Positions 23,558-32,102 of a stretch of 64,000 nucleotides of DNA are shown here, one piece after another. Where the stretch lies: the IMG/VR virus record IMGVR_UViG_3300036832_000786, positions 48,651 through 112,650 of that record. One strand, 5' to 3'. The number at the start of each line of letters is the position of its first letter. Within the stretch, counting starts at the first letter, position 1. A program made the position numbers and the translations under genes. The notes beneath the pieces were generated by a model. That model was not told where the DNA came from and did no database searches. It worked only from the letters and a program-made list of their open reading frames with translations. The stretch comes from a virus.

Positions 23558-25726
23558 ATGGCACGGACACAACGTAGTAAGAGTGTCGCAGGCGCAGCCA
23601 GACGGGAAGCGGCGCGTCCGTTCCCGTCTGAGGTGACACGCAGCCAGACGATCACGCGTGACACCTACCAGAACTTTATGACCCGTACAGGCATGGGTAC
23701 CGATAACCTCAACAGTTACGGTACCTATGGTTACTACCCGATCACCCGCTTAAGAATCATCCTCGACTTCGCCTACCGCTCGTCGTGGATATGCCGTACC
23801 GGTGTCGAAGCGGTGGCCGAGGATATGACCCGCGAGGGTTTTACCCTTGGTAGTGACATGGACCCGACAGAGCGCGGTGACATCGAGGCCGCGTTTAACG
23901 AGGAGTTCGCTATTTGGGACAAGCTGGCGGAAACCATCACCTGGGCGCGGCTCTATGGTGGTGCCGGTGCGTTTATCATGATCGATGGGCAAGACCCCAA
24001 GACGCCGCTGCGCGCCGAGACTGTAGCAAAGAATTCCTTTTGTGGGTTGTTACCGCTCGACCGCTGGCTGGTCGATCCGTCACTCACTGACTTAGTCACT
24101 GACCAACGGTCACTCGATTACGGCAAGCCAAAGTTCTACACCACGGTTGGTGACACCCCGCTGCCGCCATCAACGCGGATACACCACACCCGGTTTATCC
24201 GCTTTGATGGTGTCAAGCTGCCGTACTATCAACGGCTCAGTGAAAACCTGTGGGACATGTCGGTGCTGGAACCCCTGTGGGACCGGTTGATGAGTTTCGA
24301 TATGACCACCGCGTCAACCGCGCAGTTAGTGAATCGGGCCAGTGTCCGCAAGCTGTTTATCGAGAAGTGGAAGGAAACAGTCGGTACCGGCGGTGACATG
24401 CTGGCCGCGCAGTTACAGGCGATCGACTTCTTGCGGTTCTATCAACAGAACGAGGGTATCAGTGTCTTAGACGCCAACGACCGGATGGAGTCCGATGTCT
24501 ATTCCTTCACCGGGCTTGACGCGGTCCTGGTGCAGATGGGGCAGCAAATCTCCGGTGCTCTCGGTATCCCCTTGGTGAGACTCTTTGGTCAGTCACCGGT
24601 TGGTCTTAACTCAACCGGAGAGAGTGACATCCGCAACTATTACGATATGATTAAATCCCAACAGGAGAGAAGGTTTCGCCGACCGGTTGACGGTCTGATC
24701 GAGATTATCGCTAAGTCACTTGGTATCAAAATCCCCAACGGCTTTGGCTGGAACTTTAATCCCTTGTGGCAGTTGCAGGAGATCGAAAAGGTACAGATCA
24801 GTTCCGGTGTCACACAACAGGTGTTACAAGCTTTTGAGGCGGGTGTCATTACCGATCAGGCACTGATTTTTAAGGAACTCAAGCAACAGTCACACCGCAC
24901 GGGTGTGTGGACAAATATCACCGATGAGATGATCGACCAAGCAGAGAACGCGCCACCGCTTGCACCACCCGGCAGCATGGGGGCTGCCGGTGCAGGCGGG
25001 CCGGGCGCTGGAGGTGAGCCACCCGCGCCTTCATTCCTCCCTGGAGGGGGCGGTGGTGGCAATGCGTCGGCACTTCCAAAACCCGGCGGGCAGGACGAGG
25101 AGCGGTCATTCCTTCCGGGTCGTCGTGGGGGGAACAGTCGCCGCTCCTCGTTTTTGCCAGGAGGTATGCGGACGATACTCGGTGCCGGTGGCGAAAAGGC
25201 GAGCGACGATGACGAACCGGAGTTACCGTTGTTTGCCAATCATCCCTCCGAATGGACAGTACCGCGTGACGAAGTCACTAAGAAACCTATCTTTCATATC
25301 TATACCAGTGACCAGAACCACCCGCCAAAGCGGACCACCACCTATGCCGGGTTTCATGTCGTGGTCGAGTGTGAGCAAGGTGACCAACGACATGTCGGCA
25401 GTTCCGGTGGCGCGACGATGCTCGCACCCTATGGTTACTTCCCTGGCACGGTGGCCAATGATGGTGACTGTCTCGACGTGTTCCTGGGTCCGCACGAATC
25501 GAGCAATCGGGTGTTTGTCATCGACACCTGTGAGCCGGGCACCAAGAAGTATCACCAGCCCAAGGTATTCCTGGGTTGGGGTACCGGCAGTGACGTGTTG
25601 AAAGTGTTCAACGGGTTCTACGCCGATGGCAGCGGGCCGGATCGCTTCTTGCGTGGCAAGGAGTACACACTGGGGGATTTCCGTCAGTATTTTGACAATT
25701 TCGTAACCGAGCGCAAGGCTGTATAG
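23558..25726 (+). CDS. Portal protein (DUF1073 type) fused to an inorganic-pyrophosphatase-like domain
   Basis: 722 residues from ATG 23558 (GTG 23552 is an alternative). Residues 1-460 are a DUF1073/phage_portal_3-type portal, with DFAYRSSWICRTGVEAVAED, AFIMIDGQDP, ALGIPLVRLFGQSPVGLNST and ESDIRNYYDMIKSQQ. A Gly/Pro-rich linker with repeated SFLPG motifs follows (about 465-555). The last 150 residues (HIYTSDQNHPPKRTT, YGYFPGTVANDGDCLDVFLG, KEYTLGDFRQYFDNF) match the phage InPase-like domain, whose DGDxxDVF resembles pyrophosphatase metal sites. The portal forms the DNA channel ring. The fused domain would be displayed on each of about 12 subunits; its activity is unproven. Confidence 0.87.
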   Translation: MARTQRSKSVAGAARREAARPFPSEVTRSQTITRDTYQNFMTRTGMGTDNLNSYGTYGYYPITRLRIILDFAYRSSWICRTGVEAVAEDMTREGFTLGSDMDPTERGDIEAAFNEEFAIWDKLAETITWARLYGGAGAFIMIDGQDPKTPLRAETVAKNSFCGLLPLDRWLVDPSLTDLVTDQRSLDYGKPKFYTTVGDTPLPPSTRIHHTRFIRFDGVKLPYYQRLSENLWDMSVLEPLWDRLMSFDMTTASTAQLVNRASVRKLFIEKWKETVGTGGDMLAAQLQAIDFLRFYQQNEGISVLDANDRMESDVYSFTGLDAVLVQMGQQISGALGIPLVRLFGQSPVGLNSTGESDIRNYYDMIKSQQERRFRRPVDGLIEIIAKSLGIKIPNGFGWNFNPLWQLQEIEKVQISSGVTQQVLQAFEAGVITDQALIFKELKQQSHRTGVWTNITDEMIDQAENAPPLAPPGSMGAAGAGGPGAGGEPPAPSFLPGGGGGGNASALPKPGGQDEERSFLPGRRGGNSRRSSFLPGGMRTILGAGGEKASDDDEPELPLFANHPSEWTVPRDEVTKKPIFHIYTSDQNHPPKRTTTYAGFHVVVECEQGDQRHVGSSGGATMLAPYGYFPGTVANDGDCLDVFLGPHESSNRVFVIDTCEPGTKKYHQPKVFLGWGTGSDVLKVFNGFYADGSGPDRFLRGKEYTLGDFRQYFDNFVTERKAV

Positions 25727-25749
25727 TGCGCGCCCCAGCCTTATGTGGG

Positions 25750-26072
25750 AACAGAAACAGCGAGGCAGAGCGAGTCGGAGATCGTGAGGTAGAAACAAGA
25801 TCGATGAGCGAGCCGTGATAGCCGAAGGGACACAATAGCTCGAAGCGAGCCACCATGAATGATAGACACAAAGGAGTCGGGCGAGTCAGGTCGGCAGATT
25901 GAAACACGGTGGTCTGAACGAACCATCCGACGCGATAGACACAATGCGCTAGAGTGAGCCATCTACAGTGACAGACACGGGATCGGTTAGTGAACCTCGA
26001 CACCGGAACAGACGCATCAGGTTGAAGTGAACCACAGTGATCGGAAGCGGAATCAATAGAGGGAAGTGACAC
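25750..26072 (+). repeat. 36-bp repeat cluster J (about 9 units)
   Basis: Block-1 copies at 25753, 25791, 25828, 25864, near 25900, 25937, 25973, 26009 and a degenerate one near 26045. The last unit runs into GGAAGTGACAC before ATG 26073. The 346 bases between portal and next gene hold nothing else recognisable. Confidence 0.82.
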
Positions 26073-26291
26073 ATGCTTGTTGGCTTCACCTTGTTCCTGA
26101 CCAGTAAAGGGTGGCAGTGCTCGACCAAGCAGGCCGAGCAAGATGGCTGGTCGGTGAAGCATATACCGGAGGAACACGCACAACGTATCCTCGCCCAATT
26201 GAGCCAGGATAAAGGCATAGAAACAGACAGGACGCGTGAACCCAATCCGACGAAGGTGAAACAGTTACGGCGAGTGCTGATCGAAGAGTGA
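26073..26291 (+). CDS. 72-residue hypothetical protein with an internal repeat unit
   Basis: Start follows GAAGTGACAC from a repeat unit. MLVGFTLFLTSKGWQCSTKQ... has a hydrophobic start and a helical middle. A repeat unit (AGAAACA at 26219, GCGTGAACCC) is read through in frame as IETDRTREPN, and another repeat begins just after the stop. No family recognised. Confidence 0.5.
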   Translation: MLVGFTLFLTSKGWQCSTKQAEQDGWSVKHIPEEHAQRILAQLSQDKGIETDRTREPNPTKVKQLRRVLIEE

Positions 26292-26299
26292 ACCTAGCA

Positions 26300-26405
26300 G
26301 TGGAACAGAAACATGCTGTGCGAGTGAACCCTATTGCGCGACAGACACAGGAAAGCTGAGTGAACCATTCCCGCAGACAGAAACAGTTTTGAGGAGTGAT
26401 ACGCA
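26300..26405 (+). repeat. 36-bp repeat cluster K (3 units)
   Basis: Block-1 copies near 26307, 26342 and 26378 with GAGTGAACC block 2. The last unit (GAGGAGTGATACGCA) provides the SD for ATG 26406. One further unit lies inside the preceding CDS at 26219. Confidence 0.75.
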
Positions 26406-26606
26406 ATGAATGTCGATTTCAGTGCTGTGGAACTGGCACAGATTGTCAAGATGTGCGAGTCGGGCAACATGGCGGATACCGTCATCGCCAAGATACACCA
26501 CACGGCGATGCGGGCTATCCAGAACTTTCAAAAGGACGTGACCGAGCCGCCGGAACCGGCAGCCGATCCGCGCGAGGCGTCACAACAATGGCGGTCACCG
26601 ATCTAA
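26406..26606 (+). CDS. 66-residue hypothetical protein
   Basis: GAGGAGTGA upstream of ATG 26406. DFSAVELAQIVKMCESGNMA then DTVIAKIHHTAMRAIQNFQK is a two-helix amphipathic pattern followed by a polar Pro-rich tail. No family recognised. Confidence 0.55.
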   Translation: MNVDFSAVELAQIVKMCESGNMADTVIAKIHHTAMRAIQNFQKDVTEPPEPAADPREASQQWRSPI

Positions 26607-26611
26607 ACCTC

Positions 26612-26780
26612 GTGGTCCGACAGAAGCACATGTCGTGAGTGAACCAAGGTGTAGGATAGACGCAAAATATCGGAGTGAACCTTGTAGAGTGACTAGACAC
26701 AGAATGGTTGAGTGAACCACTACAGTTGACAGACACATACAGATTGAGTGAGCCGTCAATGGAGATTGGACACAAATAGG
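26612..26780 (+). repeat. 36-bp repeat cluster L (5 units)
   Basis: Block-1 copies near 26619 (AGAAGCA), 26657, 26694, 26730 and 26767 (GGACACA), spaced 36-38 bp, with GAGTGAACCA or GAGTGAGCCG block 2. Confidence 0.8.
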
Positions 26781-27005
26781 ATGTGCGCTTTTTGTTACGG
26801 TGCAAGGGCGGCGTTGTGGCGTATGGTACGCCGAGGACAGTACCTGCATACCCAGCCGTTAAGGGGAACAGAAACATCCGGGTTGAGCGAGTCACCGGCA
26901 CTGACAGAATCACATCGATGGAGCGAGCTAGAGGCTGCGATAGAAACAACTACTCAGAGCGAGCCAACACTCCAGAAAGACACAAACGCTGAGAGCGAGC
27001 TATGA
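26781..27005 (+). CDS. Doubtful reading frame running into repeats
   Basis: ATG 26781 opens MCAFCYGARAALWRMVRRGQ, with a CxxC pair, but from about residue 30 it is translated repeat DNA (SGLSESPALTESHRWSELEA and onward). An overlapping frame from GTG 26783 is equally open over the first 90 bases. A genuine short gene may have existed at 26781-26865; its identity is not clear. Confidence 0.22.
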   Translation: MCAFCYGARAALWRMVRRGQYLHTQPLRGTETSGLSESPALTESHRWSELEAAIETTTQSEPTLQKDTNAESEL

Positions 27006-27345
27006 AGGCCGATAGACACAAGTTTGTAGAGCGAGCCGGGTAGATTGAGAGACGCGGGCCACGGGAGTGAACCAATCACTACGATTAGACACACGCTCGA
27101 TGAGTGAGCCAAGATCAGCGATTAGACACATGCTTACGGGGCGAACCCATTCGAGGAACGGAAACAAGCAAGGGAAGTGAGCCAGTAGGCCCGACAGACA
27201 CAAACCCGTGCGGTGCGACTGTTAAGTGAGCCTTGTGGCGAGACAGACACAATGCTGGAAAGTGAACCCACTTAGGCGATAGAAACAGTCCAGTTGAGTG
27301 AACCCACGCTTATGATTTAGACACACGCTCGATGAGTGACAACCG
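26866..27345 (+). repeat. 36-bp repeat cluster M (about 13 units), the longest
   Basis: Block-1 copies near 26869, 26904, 26941, 26977, 27014, 27050, 27087, 27125, 27160, 27197, 27244, 27281 and 27319. Block 2 is GAGCGAGCCA-like in the first half and GAGTGAACCA-like in the second. A 23-bp stretch at 27085-27107 recurs exactly at 27317-27339. The last unit precedes ATG 27346. Confidence 0.85.
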
Positions 27346-27759
27346 ATGGCCATGCTTGATAATAGTGACGAACGGGTCCAGGGCGCGCTGCGCGAGCTTA
27401 GCCAGACGCTGGGCCGGTTTGTCAGTAGCTTTGCCAAGTTCGATCAGTCACTGATCGATCAGGTGAAGTACGTGGTCAAGGAGCACGCCAACAAGTTCAA
27501 GATCGAGTTCGGGTACGAGTTCCCGCCGTTGGGTCTGTTTGTATTGCCGACCGCGCGGTTTATCATCTGCGCCCGGCGTGATCTCGATGACAAAGAAATC
27601 CATCAGCACTTACTGATCTGGTTGCGTCAGTTTGCGGCAAAAGGTATTCATCCTAGTGCGTTGGAAGTGGCGGTCGCGGTGCGGCAGTGCTGGCCGCACT
27701 ACCGCCCACCGATCGAGGCTTACCGCAGGGACACTCGCAAGAAGCTGATCCTGCATTGA
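27346..27759 (+). CDS. Hypothetical protein, 137 residues
   Basis: ATG 27346 follows GAGTGACAACCG. The first half is helical (RVQGALRELSQTLGRFVSSF) and the second contains EFPPLGLFVLPTARFIICAR and HHxLIWLRQ-like helices. No motif recognised. It starts the head-gene block after the repeat-rich region. Confidence 0.6.
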   Translation: MAMLDNSDERVQGALRELSQTLGRFVSSFAKFDQSLIDQVKYVVKEHANKFKIEFGYEFPPLGLFVLPTARFIICARRDLDDKEIHQHLLIWLRQFAAKGIHPSALEVAVAVRQCWPHYRPPIEAYRRDTRKKLILH

Positions 27760-27785
27760 CCGATGAGCCGGTGATGGAGGTGGCG

Positions 27786-27941
27786 ATGGTACAGCTAATT
27801 TTGCTTGTCCTGGCGTTCGTCCTGGCACTGGTGGAAGCCTTCACCCCGTATTGGTGGACAGCCCCGACCCGGCCGCATCTCGGTTGGCTGGCGTTGGCGT
27901 TTTATTTTCTGTCGATCGTGCTGAGCCAGGGGCATATCTAG
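27786..27941 (+). CDS. 51-residue membrane protein
   Basis: ATG 27786 has GGAGGTGGCG at ideal spacing, better than ATG 27774. Two hydrophobic segments (LILLVLAFVLALVEAF and LGWLALAFYFLSIVL) around a WWTAPTRP turn suggest a helical hairpin. The stop is directly followed by the next ATG. Confidence 0.6.
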   Translation: MVQLILLVLAFVLALVEAFTPYWWTAPTRPHLGWLALAFYFLSIVLSQGHI

Positions 27942-28829
27942 ATGGCGCACTATCACGTCAGGGTCGGTGACGCGTGGGGGATGGTTGGGGGTGGTGGGAA
28001 GGGCTTGGCGATGCCGGGGCCAACACTGCCCAAGGTGACACCGCCAAAGGCCGCGCCCGCTAAGGCTCCCAAAGCACCGACTGCCAAGCCGCCGACACTG
28101 CCCAAGGCCAAGCCGCCGCAGCCGCCTACGCTGCCAAAGCCCGGCGGCGGCGGTAATAAGGCGGCCGGGATCAAAGCGCCGTCCCTAACGGCGGGAGCGG
28201 GCGCGATCGGGCAGGCCGGGCGCGCGGGGGCCGGACTGGCGCGCTCCGTCGAGCGCGGCGTCAACCGGTTGTCAGCCTTTGGCGAGGAGTTTAACCGCGA
28301 TGCGGCCGGGAGGGATGAGATGGGTCACTACCATTTCAACATACCCAGTCGCGGTTCCCGGATGAGCCAGGATTACGGTACTTCCGAAGGTGCGCAGAAA
28401 CGGGCACAAGGTGTCACACGCGCCGAAGTGGAACAACGCAACTCGACCCACAGTCACGCCAACCAAGCCGCCTACCACAAGAAACAGTCGGCGGTGCACA
28501 GTCAGGCCGGGCGGAACACCGCATCACAAGCGCACGCCACCGCATGGAAGGCGCACAGTGACGCGTGGCGTAATCCGTCACCGGGGAACTCGGCGCATGC
28601 CTGGGGCGCGACCCGTAACACCAAACAGTTTGGTGACTCCGGTACCAGCGAGGGCGCGCGCAAAGCGGCAGCGACCCGCGCCGGTCGTGGTCACGCGGTG
28701 ACCGGTGGTGCCGCCACCGGCAAGTTCAAGCCTTATGGTGTCGATATCAAGGCCGGTTCCAATACGCGGCAGGCCGAACCGCGCCGCGACCCGGAACCGT
28801 TCCGGGGTTATGACGGTCGTAGGAAGTGA
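27942..28829 (+). CDS. Low-complexity virion-type protein with GTSEGA motifs
   Basis: 295 residues. Starts MAHYHVRVGDAWGMV, then a Pro/Lys/Ala-rich stretch (repeated TLPK and AKPP) that is probably disordered. The second half has GHYHFNIPS and two copies of a module motif, YGTSEGAQKRAQG and SGTSEGARKAAAT. This motif recurs in the next protein (DGTSEGAKKGW) and marks modular phage head-associated proteins. The function of the domains is unknown. Confidence 0.55.
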   Translation: MAHYHVRVGDAWGMVGGGGKGLAMPGPTLPKVTPPKAAPAKAPKAPTAKPPTLPKAKPPQPPTLPKPGGGGNKAAGIKAPSLTAGAGAIGQAGRAGAGLARSVERGVNRLSAFGEEFNRDAAGRDEMGHYHFNIPSRGSRMSQDYGTSEGAQKRAQGVTRAEVEQRNSTHSHANQAAYHKKQSAVHSQAGRNTASQAHATAWKAHSDAWRNPSPGNSAHAWGATRNTKQFGDSGTSEGARKAAATRAGRGHAVTGGAATGKFKPYGVDIKAGSNTRQAEPRRDPEPFRGYDGRRK

Positions 28830-28832
28830 TCG

Positions 28833-30542
28833 ATGACGACACACGTACACTTCCACGACTTTTTGCAGAGTGACAAAAAGCCGTTTAACGAGGCGCAGCA
28901 CAAGCGGAATCGTGGCAAGTTCGCGACGATGCAGGGACCGGGTGCGCAGCAAAAGAATCCGGGACTAAAGGAGCGCAGACCGCCAGGAACCGCCAAGCAG
29001 GGCGTGCACGCGCGGCCGAAGGAAAAACCGCAGCCGCCGTCGCGGTTGCAGACCTTTCGCCAGGGGGCCGCTGCTAAGGTGGCGGCAGCGGTGCAGAAGG
29101 CGCGGCAGCAAGCCGAGGGGTTGGGCAGTGAAGCTTTTGCGGTACCCGGTGACCTAAAGACACTGACCGAAGGCTTTAACCAGCCCGGTAGCGAGATTCG
29201 TGGGAAGATCGGTACCCAGGCGGCAAAGAATGTCGGCCGCTACCTCAAGGGGATGAGTACAGAGCTTGGCGAAACGATTTATCACGCGGGCAAGGGACTG
29301 ACACGGATACCGCAGGGTATCCCGATGCTCGATAAGGAACAGGAGGCGTGGAAGTCACTGGGCCGCAAGTTTGTGATATCGACACTTCTGCGGTCGATGG
29401 ATTTGGCCGTCCCTGGTTCCGGTGTCCTGGCGGAAGCCGCCGGTCACGCGGTCGGTCATGTGGTCGGCCACGTCGCGCAGCATGTCGGTGAGCACGCGGT
29501 CGACCACGCCACGCAGCATGTTATCGAGCATGTTGCGCAACATGTGACCGAACACGCGGCCGACGAGCATTTGATGAAGCTGGGTGGCACCGGTACCCGT
29601 TTGGCTGGCCGATCGATCCTGGGACGCGGTGCACTCTTTGGCAGACAGCGGCGGCTGGGACAACAGGAACAGATGTCGCGGCACGATCACGCGTTCCGCG
29701 ATGCCGAGCCGAGCCAGGAAGAGATTATGAAGGCTTGCGCCGACTGGCTAAACACCGTGGCCAAGAGTATCGTCACCGCGCCGATCCCGATGAAACAGAT
29801 ACTGGCAACGATGCCCAAGCCCAACGGCAAAGGTGACAAAGCCAGCCCGATGTTTGGTGGTCTAGGCGGTAACAACCCGTTTAAGGATGACGGTACGAGT
29901 GAAGGTGCCAAAAAAGGTTGGATGCACCGTCACGGACCCACCAAGGCAAAGCCGGAACTGCGCAAGATGACCCGCCCGGCGGAACCGCCAAAGCCTGAAA
30001 CCAAGCAGACTTGGGAAGAGATGCGGGCGCGGCGGAACTACACCCCGCCACCCATGCCCAAGGCTAAAAGTCCGCAGCGGGTGCCAAACCAGCCGCACGC
30101 ACCAAAGCCGCATGAACAGGATGTCCTGTCACGGCGCGCCGCCGCACCGCTAACCACCGAGAAACGGTCACAGGCCCCCGCGACAACCGGTGTCCGAATC
30201 CAGCCGATCTACGGTCAGGGTGAACAAAAACGTACCGAAAGTACCCGCAAGAGCACACAGACACCGTACAAGGAGATTCGCGAGAACGTCAGCATGACGC
30301 AGCGCGAGCGCGAGGGTCCGGCGCGGGAGCGGCAGGCGGCGACGGCAAAGTCACAGGTTGCCGAACTTAAGGAACTGCACGGACGCCGAACGTCACTGAC
30401 ACCAAAAGAAACCGATCGGATGAACCGGTTGATCAAGGAACACGGTTTGGGCGCGATGGCGGCACCGACAGTAACACCGAGTCCACCCAGGCGGTTCCTA
30501 CAACAGAGAGGAGGCAGAAGATGGTTATCAAGAACGCGGTAA
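28833..30542 (+). CDS. Large modular virion-associated protein with His-rich helical repeat
   Basis: 569 residues. The N-terminus TTHVHFHDFLQSDKKPF and NEAQHKRNRGKFAT resembles the start of the protein at 21036. Residues about 203-248 are a tetrapeptide repeat with His every fourth residue (GHVVGHVAQHVGEHAVDHAT and onward). A DGTSEGAKKGWMHRHG module motif occurs near residue 350, and the C-terminal 220 residues are basic and Pro-rich. It overlaps the following lipoprotein gene by 22 bases. Probably structural or co-injected; no catalytic motif seen. Confidence 0.55.
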   Translation: MTTHVHFHDFLQSDKKPFNEAQHKRNRGKFATMQGPGAQQKNPGLKERRPPGTAKQGVHARPKEKPQPPSRLQTFRQGAAAKVAAAVQKARQQAEGLGSEAFAVPGDLKTLTEGFNQPGSEIRGKIGTQAAKNVGRYLKGMSTELGETIYHAGKGLTRIPQGIPMLDKEQEAWKSLGRKFVISTLLRSMDLAVPGSGVLAEAAGHAVGHVVGHVAQHVGEHAVDHATQHVIEHVAQHVTEHAADEHLMKLGGTGTRLAGRSILGRGALFGRQRRLGQQEQMSRHDHAFRDAEPSQEEIMKACADWLNTVAKSIVTAPIPMKQILATMPKPNGKGDKASPMFGGLGGNNPFKDDGTSEGAKKGWMHRHGPTKAKPELRKMTRPAEPPKPETKQTWEEMRARRNYTPPPMPKAKSPQRVPNQPHAPKPHEQDVLSRRAAAPLTTEKRSQAPATTGVRIQPIYGQGEQKRTESTRKSTQTPYKEIRENVSMTQREREGPARERQAATAKSQVAELKELHGRRTSLTPKETDRMNRLIKEHGLGAMAAPTVTPSPPRRFLQQRGGRRWLSRTR

Positions 30543-30802
30543 TTGCCGGTGTCCTTGTGTTGGGTCTGGCGGCATGCCAAAAGCCGCCGGAAGCGGTGGC
30601 GACGATCCCGCCACCGCCGCCACCGCCGCCACCACCGATGATGGCACCACCACCGGTCCCGGAAGCGCCGCCGCCGTACCGTCACTATCACCGGGGGCGG
30701 TATCACTACTACGCGCACCGGCACAGTTACTACGCGCACCGTCACAACGTAAACTATCACCGGCATGTGAAACCCCACCATTCCGGTATGCCGAGCCAGT
30801 GA
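30521..30802 (+). CDS. His/Pro-rich lipoprotein
   Basis: 93 residues, with GAGAGGAGGCAGAAG upstream. VIKNAVIAGVLVLGLAAC is a signal peptide with a lipobox (LGLAAC), so the protein should be lipid-anchored at Cys19. It continues with a run of ten Pro, then a His/Tyr-rich tail (HYHRGRYHYYAHRHSYYAHR). It could be a small outer-membrane lipoprotein (spanin-like) or a metal-binding protein; no inner-membrane spanin partner is evident beside it. Confidence 0.6.
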   Translation: MVIKNAVIAGVLVLGLAACQKPPEAVATIPPPPPPPPPPMMAPPPVPEAPPPYRHYHRGRYHYYAHRHSYYAHRHNVNYHRHVKPHHSGMPSQ

Positions 30803-30805
30803 CCC

Positions 30806-31081
30806 ATGCCGCGCGCGATCTATACGCCGTATGAGGACGCGCTGATCAAGGCGGCGAGTCTCGATGAATTGGCGGGACTCGCCGAGCGGCTAGGGCGCAG
30901 GCGGCAGAATATCCTGAACCGGCGGACCCGGTTGTTACGCGGTGACGATCCACGGGAGGATTTCCGTAAGCCGCCGGAACAACCAAAGCCGTACAGACGG
31001 ACACCCGATGTCCTGATCGGGCGTCCGAAATGGTTTGACGATATCGAGGTGATGACAACCCGGTTGAGGTCAGGCCGATGA
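30806..31081 (+). CDS. Small basic putative HTH protein
   Basis: 91 residues. PYEDALIKAASLDELAGLAE and RLGRRRQNILNRRTRLLRG resemble a SANT/Myb-like helix-turn-helix with an Arg-rich recognition helix. It precedes the MuF gene with a four-base overlap (ATGA). Function unknown. Confidence 0.45.
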   Translation: MPRAIYTPYEDALIKAASLDELAGLAERLGRRRQNILNRRTRLLRGDDPREDFRKPPEQPKPYRRTPDVLIGRPKWFDDIEVMTTRLRSGR

Positions 31082-31935
31082 TGCAGAACCCGGCACTGTT
31101 TGTGTCTACCATTGCACAGTCACTAGGTACCCATGATGCACAGTCACGGCGACAACGGCAACGCGAGAGTGACAACTTTGCTCGCGTTAGGAATGCCTAT
31201 TACGGGTATGCTGCTAAGCTGCGGCGTATTGCGCGCCATGTACAGGACATCATTCGTTCTTATTCTCCAGGCGACCCGGCTGGCGTGGAGGCGATCAATC
31301 GTTATCTCCGTGATTACGCGGGTATTCTTCGGCCTTGGGCACGACAAGCGGCGACACTAATGATCGCCGAAGTGTCACGTCGTGACTATACCGCGTGGGT
31401 ACGTCACGCGCGCATGATCAACCAGGAACTCGACAAGGAACTGTTGTGGGGCGGTACGGTAACCGGTGACGAAATGCGCCGGATCATCGATGCGCAGGTT
31501 GACCTGATCACCAGTATCCCGCTCGACGCGGCGCAAAAGGTGCAAGACCTGTCACAAGCCTATTGGGTGGCAGGCCAGCGTTACGGCGCGTTGCGCACCA
31601 ATATCATTGCGAGTGACTATCTGCGTGAGTTTAGCCAGATACCGCAACAAGTGTACAATCGCGCTACACTGATCGCCAGGACCGAAACAGCGAAAACATC
31701 CGCAGCGGTGACACAGTCCCGTGCGCAGTATATCGGGTCGACACATTATATCTGGAAGACAGCGAAAGATGCCGATGTTCGGCCGATGCACAAGCGGCTT
31801 GAGGGTACCGTTCACGCGTGGGACGATCCGCCGATCGCCGAGGAGCGCGGTGACCGTCACCACCCCGGTGAATTTCCAAACTGCCGGTGTTGGGCTAGCC
31901 CGATTCTACCGGCACCGGAGGAGATCGGCGCATGA
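31078..31935 (+). CDS. MuF/SPP1 gp7-like head morphogenesis protein
   Basis: 285 residues. The C-terminal third has the minor-head motif: LIARTETAKTSAAVTQSRAQ, then W-x-x-AKDADVRPMHKRLEG, then HHPGEFPNCRCWASPI, with conserved His and Cys typical of MuF. The N-terminal two thirds are helical. Family members are minor capsid proteins bound near the portal and are sometimes ejected with DNA. Position shortly after the portal and before the capsid genes is normal. Confidence 0.85.
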   Translation: MMQNPALFVSTIAQSLGTHDAQSRRQRQRESDNFARVRNAYYGYAAKLRRIARHVQDIIRSYSPGDPAGVEAINRYLRDYAGILRPWARQAATLMIAEVSRRDYTAWVRHARMINQELDKELLWGGTVTGDEMRRIIDAQVDLITSIPLDAAQKVQDLSQAYWVAGQRYGALRTNIIASDYLREFSQIPQQVYNRATLIARTETAKTSAAVTQSRAQYIGSTHYIWKTAKDADVRPMHKRLEGTVHAWDDPPIAEERGDRHHPGEFPNCRCWASPILPAPEEIGA

Positions 31936-32102
31936 TTGAGCGACAGACTATTGAGGGGCGCGGCGCGACCGTGGCGTACCTCGACCGCGATTTCGAACCC
32001 GCCGGTAAGGATGATTGGTCACTCGCCAAAATCATCTTTGACGATGGAGAGATCGTCTTCGTACGGAACGCCGAGAACGATGAGGCTGAAGATGACGGCT
32101 GA
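31932..32102 (+). CDS. 56-residue acidic hypothetical protein
   Basis: ATGA overlap with the MuF gene. MIERQTIEGRGATVAYLDRD with DWSLAKIIFDDGEIVFVRN forms a likely small beta-barrel-like domain with an acidic end (NDEAEDDG). No family recognised. Confidence 0.55.
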   Translation: MIERQTIEGRGATVAYLDRDFEPAGKDDWSLAKIIFDDGEIVFVRNAENDEAEDDG

